A stretch of 64,000 nucleotides of DNA. Source: Enterobacter ludwigii. GTDB taxonomy: Bacteria > Pseudomonadota > Gammaproteobacteria > Enterobacterales > Enterobacteriaceae. Location of the stretch: the NCBI GenBank assembly GCA_023023105.1, contig CP083824.1, forward strand, positions 3,162,001 to 3,226,000, read 5' to 3'. The notes beneath the pieces were generated by a model. It was not told where the DNA came from. It ran no database searches and saw only the letters and a list, made by a program, of their open reading frames with translations. Positions 32,474 to 41,787 of the stretch are shown here, piece after piece. The position numbers were made by a program, and so were the translations under genes. Position 1 is the first letter of the stretch. Every line of letters begins with the position of its first letter.

Positions 32474-33811
32474 TTACCAGCGCGCTTTCAGCAGGTTCGG
32501 CTGAATCCCATTAATGGCATGGGTATTGCTGAACGGCTGCTTGATGCCTGCTTCGAATTCGTCGCGGAAATATTTAATCGCGCTCTGCAGTGGCTCGACG
32601 GCACCCGGTGCGTGGGCACAGAAGGTTTTGCCTGGGCCCAGGAATCGACACAGTTGCTCAAGTGTCTCAATATCACCCGGCTGGCCTTCGCCACGCTCGA
32701 TAGCACGCAGGATCTTCACGCTCCACGGCAGACCATCACGGCACGGTGTACACCAGCCGCAGGACTCGCGGGCAAAGAACTCTTCCAGGTTACGCACCAG
32801 CGACACCATGCCGATCTCGTGGTCGACGGCCATCGCCAGCGCCGTACCCAGGCGGCTGCCTGCTTTACCAATGCTTTCGAATTCCATTGGCAGATCAAGG
32901 TGGGCCTCGGTCAGGAAGTCTGTCCCTGCCCCACCCGGCTGCCAGGCTTTGAATTTCAGGCCATCACGCATACCGCCAGCATAGTCTTCAAGAATTTCAC
33001 GTGCGGTGGTACCGAACGGCAGCTCCCAGACGCCAGGGTTTTTCACGCGACCGGAGAAGCCCATCAGCTTGGTACCGGCATCTTTGCTTGAGGAGATGCC
33101 CTGATACCACTCCACGCCGTTCGCGAGGATAGCCGGAACGTTACACAGGGTTTCTACGTTGTTTACGCAGGTCGGTTTACCCCATACGCCGGAGCTTGCC
33201 GGGAACGGTGGCTTGGAACGCGGGTTCGCACGACGACCTTCCAGGGAGTTAATCAGCGCGGTTTCTTCACCGCAGATGTAACGCCCGGCACCGGTGTGCA
33301 CGAACAGTTCGAAGTCAAAACCGGTGCCCAGAATATTTTTACCGAGCAGACCCGCTTCGGTGGCTTCGGCAATCGCGCGACGCAGGTTTTCTGCCGCCTC
33401 GATGTACTCACCACGCAGGAAGATGTAGCCACGGTACGCTTTCAGCGCGAACGCGGAGATCAACATACCTTCCACCAGCAGGTGCGGCAGTTGCTCCATC
33501 AGCAGGCGGTCTTTATAGGTGCCCGGCTCCATTTCATCGGCGTTACACAGCAGGTAACGGATGTTCATGGATTCGTCTTTTGGCATCAGGCTCCACTTCA
33601 GACCCGTGGAGAAGCCTGCACCACCGCGCCCCTTCAGGCCGGAATCTTTTACCGCGTTAACGATATCGTCCGGTGCCATGCCACCCAGGGCTTTGCGCGC
33701 ACCGGCATAGCCGTTTTTGCTCTGATATTCGTCGAGCCATACCGGCTGTTTGTCATCGCGCAGACGCCAGGTCAGCGGATGGGTCTCAGCAGTACGAATT
33801 ACCGTTTTCAT
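32474..33811 (-). CDS. nuoF: NADH-quinone oxidoreductase subunit F (NADH and FMN binding)
   Basis: Entry point for electrons: oxidises NADH with FMN and passes electrons to cluster N3. It has 445 residues, identical in length to E. coli. The nucleotide and flavin loop [13 protein letters not shown] is at residues 61-73. The N3 ligands are C351, C354, C357 (CGWCTPC) and C398 (TFCAH). The start overlaps the nuoE stop by four bases. Confidence 0.98.
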   Translation of the reverse strand: MKTVIRTAETHPLTWRLRDDKQPVWLDEYQSKNGYAGARKALGGMAPDDIVNAVKDSGLKGRGGAGFSTGLKWSLMPKDESMNIRYLLCNADEMEPGTYKDRLLMEQLPHLLVEGMLISAFALKAYRGYIFLRGEYIEAAENLRRAIAEATEAGLLGKNILGTGFDFELFVHTGAGRYICGEETALINSLEGRRANPRSKPPFPASSGVWGKPTCVNNVETLCNVPAILANGVEWYQGISSSKDAGTKLMGFSGRVKNPGVWELPFGTTAREILEDYAGGMRDGLKFKAWQPGGAGTDFLTEAHLDLPMEFESIGKAGSRLGTALAMAVDHEIGMVSLVRNLEEFFARESCGWCTPCRDGLPWSVKILRAIERGEGQPGDIETLEQLCRFLGPGKTFCAHAPGAVEPLQSAIKYFRDEFEAGIKQPFSNTHAINGIQPNLLKARW

Positions 33812-34308
33812 TTGTACTGCTCCAGCAGGTCAGGAATGGCTTCCGGCGTCAGATGGCTGTGAGTGTCCTCATCAATCATCATGGTCGGCCCCTTGTCGCA
33901 GTTACCCAGGCAGCAGGTTGGCAGCAGAGTAAAGCGACCATCGAACGTGGTCTGGCCCGGCTTGATATTGAGCTTCTTCTCAATTGCTGCCTGAATGCCC
34001 TGATAACCGGTAATGTGACAAACGACGCTGTCACAGTAGCGGATCACATGGCGGCCTACCGGCTGACGGAAGATCTGGCTGTAGAACGTGGCTACGCCCT
34101 CTACGTCACTGGCCGGAATACCCAGCACTTTTGCGATCTCATAGATCGCCCCATCCGGCACCCAACCACGCTGTTTCTGTACGATTTTCAGCGCTTCAAT
34201 GGACGCCGCACGCGGGTCTTCGTAGTGGTGCATCTCGTGCTCAATGGCGGCACGCTCTGCTTCACTCAGCTCAAAAGCCTCGGTCTGTGGTTGTTGATTT
34301 TCGTGCAT
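33808..34308 (-). CDS. nuoE: NADH-quinone oxidoreductase subunit E (2Fe-2S N1a)
   Basis: A 166-residue thioredoxin-like subunit of the NADH-dehydrogenase module. Cluster N1a ligands are C92 and C97 (YCDSVVC) and C133 and C137 (CCLGNC). It lies 2 bases after the nuoCD stop and overlaps nuoF, placing E, F and G together as the NADH-oxidising module. Confidence 0.98.
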   Translation of the reverse strand: MHENQQPQTEAFELSEAERAAIEHEMHHYEDPRAASIEALKIVQKQRGWVPDGAIYEIAKVLGIPASDVEGVATFYSQIFRQPVGRHVIRYCDSVVCHITGYQGIQAAIEKKLNIKPGQTTFDGRFTLLPTCCLGNCDKGPTMMIDEDTHSHLTPEAIPDLLEQYK

Positions 34309-34310
34309 AA

Positions 34311-36113
34311 TTAGCGGTCCACATCTGACATAACAAAATCGATACTACCCAGATACACAATCAGGTCGGAGACCAGACTGCCGCGGATGGCGGACGGGAT
34401 CTGCTGCAGATGCGCAAAACTCGGCGTACGCACGCGGGTACGGTAGCTCATGGTGCTGCCGTCACTGGTCAGGTAGTAACTGTTAATACCCTTGGTCGCT
34501 TCAATCATCTGGAAGGATTCTTGTGCCGGCATGACCGGGCCCCAGGAAACCTGCAGGAAGTGGGTGATCAGGGTTTCGATATGTTGCAGCGTGCGCTCTT
34601 TCGGCGGCGGCGTCGTCAGCGGGTGATCCGCTTTGAACGGGCCTTCCGGCATGTTGTTGAGGCACTGCTCAAGAATGCGCAGACTCTGGCGCAACTCTTC
34701 CACTTTCAGCATCACGCGGGTGTAGCAGTCGGAAACACCGCCGCCAACCGGGACTTCAAAGTCGAAGTTCTCGTAGCCAGAGTAAGGACGGGCTTTACGC
34801 ACGTCAAAATCAATACCGGTCGCACGCAGACCTGCACCTGTCGTACCCCACTCCAGCGCTTCTTTCGCACCGTAGGCAGCAACGCCCTGGGAACGGCCTT
34901 TCAGAATGGTGTTACGCAGTGCGGCTTTCTCGTAAGAGGCCAGACGTTTTGGCATCCAGTCGAGGAATTCGCGCAGCAGACGGTCCCAGCCGCGCGGCAG
35001 GTCGTGTGCCACACCGCCAATACGGAACCAGGCAGGGTGCATACGGAAACCGGTAATTGCTTCAACCAGATCGTAGATTTTCTGACGGTCGGTAAAGGCG
35101 AAGAAGACCGGAGTCATCGCACCCACGTCCTGAATGAACGTAGAGATGTACAGCAGGTGGCTGTTGATACGGAACAGCTCGGACAGCATAACGCGGATCA
35201 CGTTAACGCGATCCGGCGTAACGATACCCGCCAGTTTCTCAACGGCCAGCACGTATGGCATTTCGTTTACGCAGCCGCCGAGATATTCGATACGGTCGGT
35301 ATACGGAATGTAGCTGTGCCAGGACTGACGCTCCCCCATCTTCTCAGCACCACGGTGGTGGTAGCCGATGTCAGGCACGCAGTCGACAATCTCTTCGCCG
35401 TCGAGCTGAAGAATAATACGGAATGCACCGTGCGCAGACGGGTGGTTCGGACCGAGGTTAAGGAACATGAAGTCCTCGTTGTCGGTACCGCGCTTCATGC
35501 CCCAGTCTTCCGGCTTGAAGGTCAGCGCTTCCATCTCCAGATCCTGCTTGGCTTTGGTCAGCTCAAACGGATCGAATTCGGTGGCACGTGCCGGGTAGTC
35601 TTTACGCAGCGGGTGGCCAGTCCAGGTATGCGGCATCATGATGCGCGTCAGGTGCGGGTGGCCATCGAAGGTCATGCCGAACATTTCCCAGGTTTCACGC
35701 TCATACCAGTTGGCGTTCGGGAAAAGTTTGGTGATCGTCGGCAGATGCATGTCGTTTTCAGACAATGCCACCTTGAGCATGATATCCGTATTGCGGTCTA
35801 TTGAGATCAGGTGGTAGAAAACGGAAAAATCCGCAGCAGGGAGGCCCTGGCGGTGGGTACGCAGACGTTCATCCATGCCGTGTAAGTCAAACAGCATGAC
35901 GTACGGTTTTGGCAATTTCTTGAGGAAATCGACAACTTCCAGTAATTGCTCACGCTTCACCCAAACAACGGGTACCCCGGTGCGGGTAGCCTGAACAGTA
36001 AAGGCATCCGGCCCAAAACGGTTGCGCAGTTCGCCAATGACTGGGTCATCCAGATGATCCCGTGTCTGCCAGGCGGCTTCTTGCGCGGTTAAGTCGGTCA
36101 TATTGTTCACCAT
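34311..36113 (-). CDS. nuoC: NADH-quinone oxidoreductase fused subunit C/D
   Basis: Fused NuoC-NuoD, as usual in enterobacteria. The N-terminal 30-kDa-subunit domain spans about residues 30-170 ([27 protein letters not shown]). The C-terminal 49-kDa domain (from about residue 210) forms the quinone pocket: [30 protein letters not shown] and the conserved DFVMSDVDR end. Two starts are possible. The ATG at 36113 gives 600 residues (MVNNMTDL) and the ATG at 36101 gives 596. Neither has a strong ribosome site, and a GGTG before 36101 slightly favours the shorter one. Confidence 0.97.
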   Translation of the reverse strand: MVNNMTDLTAQEAAWQTRDHLDDPVIGELRNRFGPDAFTVQATRTGVPVVWVKREQLLEVVDFLKKLPKPYVMLFDLHGMDERLRTHRQGLPAADFSVFYHLISIDRNTDIMLKVALSENDMHLPTITKLFPNANWYERETWEMFGMTFDGHPHLTRIMMPHTWTGHPLRKDYPARATEFDPFELTKAKQDLEMEALTFKPEDWGMKRGTDNEDFMFLNLGPNHPSAHGAFRIILQLDGEEIVDCVPDIGYHHRGAEKMGERQSWHSYIPYTDRIEYLGGCVNEMPYVLAVEKLAGIVTPDRVNVIRVMLSELFRINSHLLYISTFIQDVGAMTPVFFAFTDRQKIYDLVEAITGFRMHPAWFRIGGVAHDLPRGWDRLLREFLDWMPKRLASYEKAALRNTILKGRSQGVAAYGAKEALEWGTTGAGLRATGIDFDVRKARPYSGYENFDFEVPVGGGVSDCYTRVMLKVEELRQSLRILEQCLNNMPEGPFKADHPLTTPPPKERTLQHIETLITHFLQVSWGPVMPAQESFQMIEATKGINSYYLTSDGSTMSYRTRVRTPSFAHLQQIPSAIRGSLVSDLIVYLGSIDFVMSDVDR

Positions 36114-36202
36114 TGCAAATGGTCCGTGGTGACTGTTGAGCCTGGCTTCGCGCTATTTGAGTAGTGATATGCGAAGGTGTTCTCCAGGCCTACAGGCGCA
36201 AA

Positions 36203-36877
36203 TTAAATTTCGTCAGGCGTACGCAGATTGGTGACGGCAATACGTTCACCACGTTTACGCTCGCGCTCAGACTGCATGTTCGCGCGATACACACCCTGAT
36301 CGCCAACAACCCACGACAGTGGGCGACGTTCTTTACCGATAGACTCCTGCAGCAGCATCAGCGCCTGCATGTAGGCTTCCGGGCGTGGCGGACAACCCGG
36401 GATGTACACATCCACTGGGATAAATTTATCTACGCCCTGCACGACGGAATAGATGTCGTACATACCGCCAGAGTTTGCACATGCGCCCATGGAGATAACC
36501 CATTTTGGCTCCAGCATCTGGTCATAAAGACGCTGAATAACAGGTGCCATCTTGGTAAAGCACGTACCGGCTACCACCATCAGGTCAGCCTGACGTGGGG
36601 AAGCACGCAGTACCTCTGCCCCAAAACGCGCAACGTCATGCACCGCAGTGAATGACGTCACCATTTCAACGTAGCAGCAAGAAAGGCCAAAGTTGTAAGG
36701 CCAGATGGAGTTCTTACGACCCCAGTTGACCATATCGTGCATGGCATGCTCGAGTTTGCCCATGTACACGCTTTTATTGACTTCTTGCTCCAGGGGGTCG
36801 GTTACGATCTCCTGTTTTTGCAGGGGGTAACGGTCATTCTCACCGTTAGGATCTATGCGGGTGAGCGTATAATCCAT
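36203..36877 (-). CDS. nuoB: NADH-quinone oxidoreductase subunit B (cluster N2)
   Basis: Holds N2, the terminal 4Fe-4S cluster that reduces quinone. It has 224 residues. Cluster ligands are the tandem C67-C68 (LSCCYVE), C133 (GACANSGG) and C162 (IPGCPPRPE). It is related to hydrogenase small subunits. It begins 15 bases after nuoA and is separated from nuoCD by 89 bases without a recognised feature. Confidence 0.98.
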   Translation of the reverse strand: MDYTLTRIDPNGENDRYPLQKQEIVTDPLEQEVNKSVYMGKLEHAMHDMVNWGRKNSIWPYNFGLSCCYVEMVTSFTAVHDVARFGAEVLRASPRQADLMVVAGTCFTKMAPVIQRLYDQMLEPKWVISMGACANSGGMYDIYSVVQGVDKFIPVDVYIPGCPPRPEAYMQALMLLQESIGKERRPLSWVVGDQGVYRANMQSERERKRGERIAVTNLRTPDEI

Positions 36878-36892
36878 CTTATTGCCTCGCTG

Positions 36893-37333
36893 TTACTGCT
36901 GACGATTAGAGATACTGTTTTCCGGGTTGATGTGTTCACGACGTGAACGCGCAGGCGTCCAGTCAAGCGCGCCAATGCGCACCAGATAAACCAGACCGGC
37001 CAGTAGCACTAAAATGAAAATTGCGGCCTCGACAAAGCCCACCCAACCACTTTCGCGGATGGACGTTGACCATGCGAAAAGGTAAAGCGCTTCCACGTCA
37101 AAGATGACGAAGAACATGGCTACCAGATAGAACTTGGCAGACAGGCGTAAGCGAGCGGAACCTACTGAATCAATACCTGATTCGAAAGGTGTGTTTTTGT
37201 GCCTTGCACGGGCGCGACCGCCCAGGAACCAGCCGCCGACTAACATCAGGCAGCACAGGCCAATGGCTACAATAAGAAAGATTGCGAATGCCCAGTGATG
37301 AGCGATGACTTCTGTGGATGTTGACATACTCAT
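36893..37333 (-). CDS. nuoA: NADH-quinone oxidoreductase subunit A
   Basis: First gene of the nuo operon: a 146-residue three-helix membrane subunit at the junction of the two arms. Conserved segments are [39 protein letters not shown], containing the acidic residues near the quinone site. The promoter region lies in the 630-base gap toward lrhA. Confidence 0.97.
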   Translation of the reverse strand: MSMSTSTEVIAHHWAFAIFLIVAIGLCCLMLVGGWFLGGRARARHKNTPFESGIDSVGSARLRLSAKFYLVAMFFVIFDVEALYLFAWSTSIRESGWVGFVEAAIFILVLLAGLVYLVRIGALDWTPARSRREHINPENSISNRQQ

Positions 37334-37466
37334 TGCTTACTCATCAAAAGTGATACCTACGACACTGCTCTTGCTGGCAGATGGGCATCACATCGATTCA
37401 TGGGGAGGAACAAATAACCTTACACTAACTGTCAGAAATGAGACGGAGACAGCAAAATGATGGGGT

Positions 37467-37496
37467 TTTTTACTCCTTTCTATAACCTTTTGTCAA
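37467..37496 (-). promoter_or_regulatory. Candidate sigma-70 promoter for nuo
   Basis: On the minus strand a perfect -35 box TTGACA (37496-37491) is followed after 18 bases by TAAAAA (37472-37467), four of six matches to the -10 box. It would start transcription about 130 bases before nuoA. Other promoters in this long gap are likely. Confidence 0.4.
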
Positions 37497-37880
37497 CTTT
37501 AACAAAGGTTTCTTCACATTAAATTACATCGAGCGATTCTCATTAACATTTGGTGCCCTTTAAACCTGGTGGGTACATGACTTTCCGTCAAATGTATGTT
37601 GTTGAATCGTGTCCGTTTCGGAAGTAAAAAAAATAACCCTCCTATTTTGACAGGATTTGCCAGCGATTCCTCCCCCCAAATAGGAGTATTTTCTTGATCT
37701 GCGACACGCTTTTGTTAATTCAACCGGAAAAACGGCAACATATTTCCTGTTTTTTTAACATGGGAGAGATGTGGATGAAGTTAGAACGGGAAACGGACAA
37801 GTTTTCAGCAAAAGCATTTAGCCTATTGATAAATAGAGAGTATCCTGAAAATCCATGCGCCATAAGCGGGTATTATTGCC

Positions 37881-37928
37881 AAAAAAAAGCCACTGCATGC
37901 GAAAATGGCATGAGCGGCTTTTTTTTAC
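37881..37928 (-). terminator. Terminator of lrhA
   Basis: On the minus strand an imperfect stem (GCCGCTCATGC with GCATGCAGTGGC, one G-U pair and bulges) is followed by eight T. It lies 38 bases after the lrhA stop and separates lrhA from the nuo operon, which runs in the same direction. Confidence 0.85.
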
Positions 37929-37963
37929 ACTTACATTTTGTTACCAGAATTTTGAGCTATCGA

Positions 37964-38902
37964 TCACTCAAAATCCCCTTCAACGATCAGGGAATCATCC
38001 CCCCCTTCGGAGGTAACGTGTTCGAACTGCCACGGGTTATGGTAGTTTTCCATTGCCTCGAACACCACTTTCGCCAGCTCGTTATGGGTGGACGAGTTAT
38101 GGCAAAGCAGATATTCGGTATCGGGCAACACCGGAAGACCATCAGACTTACCCAACACACGCAGATCAGGGCTCATCATCTCTACCGGGCGTGCCGTTAC
38201 GCCAAGTCCTGCTTTCACAGCAGCGCGAACCGCTGGCAACGTGGAAGCCACGTACGCTAAACGCCACGGAATATTGGCTTCATTTAACGCCGTCAGCACC
38301 ATATCGCGGAAAGGACTCGGGTCATCCAGTAAAACCAGTGGAACAGGCTCCCCTTTTTGCAACACATATTCTGCTGCGCAATACCAGTGCGTTGGCGATG
38401 TACGCAACGTCAGGCAATCAAACTGCCCGGGACGATGCGTGGTGACCACCAGGTCGACCTTTTTCTCATCTAACATCTCAACCATAAAGGCATTGCGTTT
38501 TACGCTCACATCCAGCGCAAGCTTCGGATAAACCGAACTAATTCGATTGAGAAGGAACGGCAATATCGTATCTGCTGACTCATCAGATGCCCCTAAGGTT
38601 AACACCCCCTGGAGGTTGCTAAACATTAATGACATACATGCTTCATCATTAAAGCGAAGAATTTTCCTGGCATAACCCAGAAGCTGAATACCGTGTTCCG
38701 TTAAGAGCTTATTACGCCCGTGACGGGCAAAAAGCTCTTTACCAACCAGTTGCTCCAGCCGCTGCATTTGCTGGCTAACGGCGGACTGGGTTCGGCAAAC
38801 GGCGGCAGCAGCAGCTGCAAAAGTGTTGAGATCGGCGACCGCAACAAACGTTCTCAGCAGATCGAGGTCGAGATTCATTATCGGACGATTTGCATTTATC
38901 AT
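37964..38902 (-). CDS. lrhA: LysR-family regulator LrhA
   Basis: A 312-residue LysR-type regulator. In E. coli it represses flhDC (motility), type 1 fimbriae and indirectly RpoS. The helix-turn-helix covers about residues 12-70 ([40 protein letters not shown]), and the substrate-binding domain starts near residue 100. The last 20 residues ([19 protein letters not shown]) are divergent, as is common. It is oriented in the same direction as nuo but separated by a terminator. Its gene lies close to cheV, itself a motility gene. Confidence 0.96.
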   Translation of the reverse strand: MINANRPIMNLDLDLLRTFVAVADLNTFAAAAAAVCRTQSAVSQQMQRLEQLVGKELFARHGRNKLLTEHGIQLLGYARKILRFNDEACMSLMFSNLQGVLTLGASDESADTILPFLLNRISSVYPKLALDVSVKRNAFMVEMLDEKKVDLVVTTHRPGQFDCLTLRTSPTHWYCAAEYVLQKGEPVPLVLLDDPSPFRDMVLTALNEANIPWRLAYVASTLPAVRAAVKAGLGVTARPVEMMSPDLRVLGKSDGLPVLPDTEYLLCHNSSTHNELAKVVFEAMENYHNPWQFEHVTSEGGDDSLIVEGDFE

Positions 38903-39048
38903 ATCTATTCACTTTCAGGTTGCTCGTGCGGAGCTGCCCGGGTTGAAGCTGTGTGTAACAGTTAAGCAATTCCCTCTGAAGGTTTTCCCTCGCATCCCGG
39001 CCCGGCAGACTGCCTGACAGATAGTTATTGTGCTGCTTTATATCAACA

Positions 39049-39079
39049 GTCAGAAAGCACGTTTCATGACGTTATTTTT
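39049..39079. terminator. Weak hairpin with plus-strand T-tail in the lrhA leader region
   Basis: GTCAGAAA pairs with TTTCATGAC (one bulge) around the loop GCACG, followed on the plus strand by GTTATTTTT. On the plus strand it looks like a small terminator. On the minus strand it would be a leader structure about 150 bases before lrhA. No gene is seen upstream on the plus strand. Confidence 0.3.
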
Positions 39080-39549
39080 ATTCTCTTAAACGTTCAGGAT
39101 ATTTAGATGTTCGCAGGGTTATGTAAATTACATTAAAGGTACAACACCTTTTCTGCCATCTATATCGCAGCGCTGTCAACGTAGCGGGAAATGTTCGACA
39201 CATCCCAGCCAGAGATAACTCCAACAATAACAATCAATTAATTCAGATAAGCAGTTCCAGATAAACAAAACATATGCATCTGATGCCTGCTTTCCTGAAA
39301 GACATCTTAACCCAAATCCACTTTATTTATAAGTCTTATTGCAATATTGCGGATTAAAACGGGTTGTTAACCTTCTAAACTGATTTTATTAATATTAACT
39401 AAAGTTGCATTTTGTTCGTTAATAATAAATAAATTTTAATTTAGATTAAGGTCTTTCATTAATAATGCTTAACATTAATTTCACATGAGTAACTTTTAGC
39501 CACATCATGCTATTACGGTCAAATGTAGCAAGCATTCAGGTTTTACGAA

Positions 39550-39568
39550 AAGTCACGCAGCGTGACTT
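39550..39568. repeat. Perfect dyad upstream of alaA
   Basis: AAGTCACGC-A-GCGTGACTT is an exact nine-base inverted repeat with a single central base, about 270 bases before alaA. With so short a centre it is more like a protein-binding site than a hairpin. No regulator is assigned. Confidence 0.5.
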
Positions 39569-39838
39569 CCCACTCGGTGCCGCTCGCCAGTTATTTTCGC
39601 CAGAACAATATACAGCATTTTTCCAAATGAACAGTACAATTAACCTAAGCATGTGCTGTGTGCATAACTTTAAGACAGTAAAGAGGCGTATCTATAGCGA
39701 AATAGATTCGCCAGACTTTTGCTCTCTTCACAAAATCTTCTACTGCACACCCTTCAAAACGAAGCGAGGGGGGAGTACATTATTCCGTGCTGACTTCCAC
39801 GGCAGGGAGTGGCAATAATAGCAAAAAGGTTAAGGTTC

Positions 39839-41053
39839 ATGTCCCCTATCGAAAAATCCAGCAAGCTAGATAACGTCTGTTATGACATCCGTGGCCCGGT
39901 TCTGAAAGAGGCAAAACGCCTGGAAGAAGAAGGCAATAAGGTTCTTAAACTCAACATTGGTAACCCTGCGCCATTTGGTTTTGAAGCGCCGGATGAAATT
40001 CTGGTTGATGTGATCCGCAACCTGCCCACCGCACAAGGCTATTGCGATTCAAAAGGACTTTACTCCGCGCGTAAAGCTATCATGCAGCACTATCAGGCTC
40101 GCGGTATGCGTGATGTTACCGTTGAAGATATCTATATTGGTAACGGCGTCTCTGAACTGATCGTGCAGGCGATGCAGGCGCTGCTGAACAGCGGCGACGA
40201 GATGCTGGTACCTGCGCCGGACTACCCGCTTTGGACGGCAGCCGTATCATTGTCCAGTGGGAAAGCGGTGCACTACCTGTGCGACGAGTCTTCTGACTGG
40301 TTCCCGGATCTCGATGATATTCGCGCGAAAATCACCCCCCGTACCCGTGGCATCGTGATTATCAACCCGAACAACCCAACGGGTGCGGTCTATTCCAAAG
40401 AACTCCTGATGGAGATCGTCGAGATCGCCCGTCAGCACAACCTGATCATCTTTGCCGACGAAATTTACGACAAGATCCTGTACGACGCGGCGCAGCATCA
40501 CTCTATCGCCGCGCTGGCACCAGACTTGCTGACCGTGACCTTTAACGGTCTGTCTAAAACCTACCGAGTGGCCGGTTTCCGTCAGGGCTGGATGGTATTG
40601 AACGGCCCGAAAAAACACGCCAAAGGCTATATTGAAGGGCTGGAGATGCTGGCCTCCATGCGTTTATGTGCCAACGTACCGGCGCAGCACGCGATCCAGA
40701 CGGCGCTCGGTGGCTATCAGAGCATCAGTGAGTTTATTGTCCCTGGCGGTCGTCTGTACGAACAGCGTAACCGCGCATGGGAACTGATCAACGACATCCC
40801 TGGCGTATCCTGCGTAAAGCCGAATGGCGCGCTCTATATGTTCCCGAAAATTGACGCGAAGCGCTTTAATATTCATGACGACCAGAAAATGGTGCTCGAT
40901 TTCCTGCTGCAGGAAAAAGTGCTGCTGGTTCAGGGAACGGCGTTTAACTGGCCGTGGCCGGATCACGTGCGTATCGTGACGCTGCCGCGCGAAGACGATC
41001 TCGAAATGGCCATCAGCAGATTCGGGCGATTCCTTTCCGGCTATCATCAGTAA
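39839..41053 (+). CDS. alaA: Glutamate-pyruvate aminotransferase (alanine synthesis)
   Basis: A PLP-dependent class I aminotransferase that makes L-alanine from pyruvate and glutamate. It has 404 residues from the ATG at 39839 (MSPIEKSSKLDNVCYD), preceded by AAGG. The frame is open ten codons further upstream without a ribosome site. Motifs: NIGNPAPFGF, INPNNPTGAVYS and the PLP-lysine region FNGLSKTYRVAGFRQGW. A stem-loop follows. Upstream lies a long untranslated region. Confidence 0.97.
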   Translation: MSPIEKSSKLDNVCYDIRGPVLKEAKRLEEEGNKVLKLNIGNPAPFGFEAPDEILVDVIRNLPTAQGYCDSKGLYSARKAIMQHYQARGMRDVTVEDIYIGNGVSELIVQAMQALLNSGDEMLVPAPDYPLWTAAVSLSSGKAVHYLCDESSDWFPDLDDIRAKITPRTRGIVIINPNNPTGAVYSKELLMEIVEIARQHNLIIFADEIYDKILYDAAQHHSIAALAPDLLTVTFNGLSKTYRVAGFRQGWMVLNGPKKHAKGYIEGLEMLASMRLCANVPAQHAIQTALGGYQSISEFIVPGGRLYEQRNRAWELINDIPGVSCVKPNGALYMFPKIDAKRFNIHDDQKMVLDFLLQEKVLLVQGTAFNWPWPDHVRIVTLPREDDLEMAISRFGRFLSGYHQ

Positions 41054-41059
41054 TCTTAA

Positions 41060-41087
41060 AAATCAGGCTACCTCGGTAGCCTGATTT
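41060..41087. terminator. Terminator of alaA
   Basis: A 13-base exact inverted repeat AAATCAGGCTACC/GGTAGCCTGATTT around two bases lies six bases after alaA. The T-run is the three T of the stem itself, and readthrough to yfbR is possible. Confidence 0.75.
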
Positions 41088-41147
41088 GCATCTTCCCTCC
41101 CCTCCCCGCACAATGAAGTCTGTCGCAGTGAAGACAAAAGGTACCTT

Positions 41148-41747
41148 ATGAGTCAGAGTCATTTCTTTGCCCACCTCTCCCGCCTGAAACTCATCAACCG
41201 CTGGCCGCTGATGCGCAACGTGCGCACTGAGAATGTATCGGAGCACAGTTTGCAGGTTGCCATGGTTGCTCACGCGCTGGCCGCTATTAAAAACCGCAAA
41301 TTTAACGGCCAGGTCAACGCGGAACGCATTGCCCTGCTGGCGATGTACCATGACGCGTCAGAAGTGCTGACCGGCGATCTGCCTACGCCAGTGAAATATT
41401 TCAACTCACAGATTGCGCAGGAATATAAGGCCATCGAGAAAATTGCCCAGCAGAAGCTGATCGATATGGTGCCTGAGGAGTTACGCGATATCTTTGAGCC
41501 ACTGATCGATGAGCATCAGTACACGGAAGATGAAAAGTCGCTGGTCAAACAGGCCGACGCGCTATGTGCCTACCTGAAGTGTCTGGAAGAACTCTCTGCA
41601 GGAAACAACGAATTTTTACTGGCGAAAACGCGTCTGGAGAAAACGCTTGAATCCCGCCGCAGCGAAGAGATGGATTATTTTATGCAGGTGTTTGTACCGA
41701 GCTTCCATTTATCGCTGGACGAGATTAGCCAGGATTCGCCGTTGTAA
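41148..41747 (+). CDS. yfbR: 5'-Deoxynucleotidase YfbR
   Basis: An HD-domain phosphatase that removes the 5' phosphate of deoxyribonucleoside monophosphates, helping to balance nucleotide pools. It has 199 residues, the E. coli length. The metal ligands H33 (SEHSLQ), H68-D69 (YHDASE) and D137 (KQADAL), and the catalytic region E72-D77 (EVLTGDLP), are present. A REP element separates it from yfbS. Confidence 0.97.
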   Translation: MSQSHFFAHLSRLKLINRWPLMRNVRTENVSEHSLQVAMVAHALAAIKNRKFNGQVNAERIALLAMYHDASEVLTGDLPTPVKYFNSQIAQEYKAIEKIAQQKLIDMVPEELRDIFEPLIDEHQYTEDEKSLVKQADALCAYLKCLEELSAGNNEFLLAKTRLEKTLESRRSEEMDYFMQVFVPSFHLSLDEISQDSPL

Positions 41748-41751
41748 CTTT

Positions 41752-41781
41752 TGCCGGGTGGCGGCTTCGCCTTACCCGGCA
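41752..41781. repeat. REP (repetitive extragenic palindrome)
   Basis: TGCCGGGTGGCGGC-TTCG-CCTTACCCGGCA has the arrangement of a classic enterobacterial REP: outer TGCCGGG/CCCGGCA arms, an offset inner stem GGCGGCTTCGCC and the TTCG loop. A single copy lies between the convergent yfbR and yfbS genes, where it probably protects or ends both transcripts. Confidence 0.9.
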
Positions 41782-41787
41782 AAATTC

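Larger units (their letters stand above)
37334..37963. other. 630-base lrhA-nuoA intergenic region
   Basis: No gene is supported here. It holds the lrhA terminator at its right end, a candidate nuo promoter, and a widely spaced repeat (CTCCTATTT at 37639-37647 and AAATAGGAG at 37678-37686). In E. coli the nuo promoter region is a long regulated sequence responding to ArcA, NarL, FNR and IHF. Individual sites for these were not assigned. An open frame from 37694 runs across the terminator and into lrhA antisense, and is not believed. Confidence 0.8.
38903..39838. other. 936-base AT-rich lrhA-alaA divergent intergenic region
   Basis: Contains the promoters and leaders of lrhA (minus) and alaA (plus). 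The middle part (about 39230-39520) is strongly AT-rich, with runs such as TAATAATAAATAAATTTTAA, typical of H-NS-bound or regulatory DNA. A hairpin followed by T's lies at 39049-39079 and an exact 9-base dyad at 39550-39568. An open frame of 103 codons at 39507-39818 has no recognisable similarity, ribosome site or coding-like composition, and was not called. The size resembles the long lrhA leader region of E. coli. Confidence 0.75.

Noticed and set aside
34410..35804. A 464-codon plus-strand frame opposite nuoCD
   Set aside because: Shadow frame of a conserved gene, without family match or start signal.
34311..36113. nuoC and nuoD as a gene fusion of special interest
   Set aside because: The fusion is the standard state in Enterobacteriaceae, not novel.
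37694..38260. A 188-codon plus-strand frame from the nuo-lrhA gap into lrhA
   Set aside because: It crosses the lrhA terminator and runs antisense to the lrhA end; composition is not coding-like.
39507..39818. A 103-codon plus-strand frame just upstream of alaA
   Set aside because: No ribosome site or recognisable family, and codon use differs from neighbours. Probably a chance frame in the alaA leader. Ribosome profiling would settle it.
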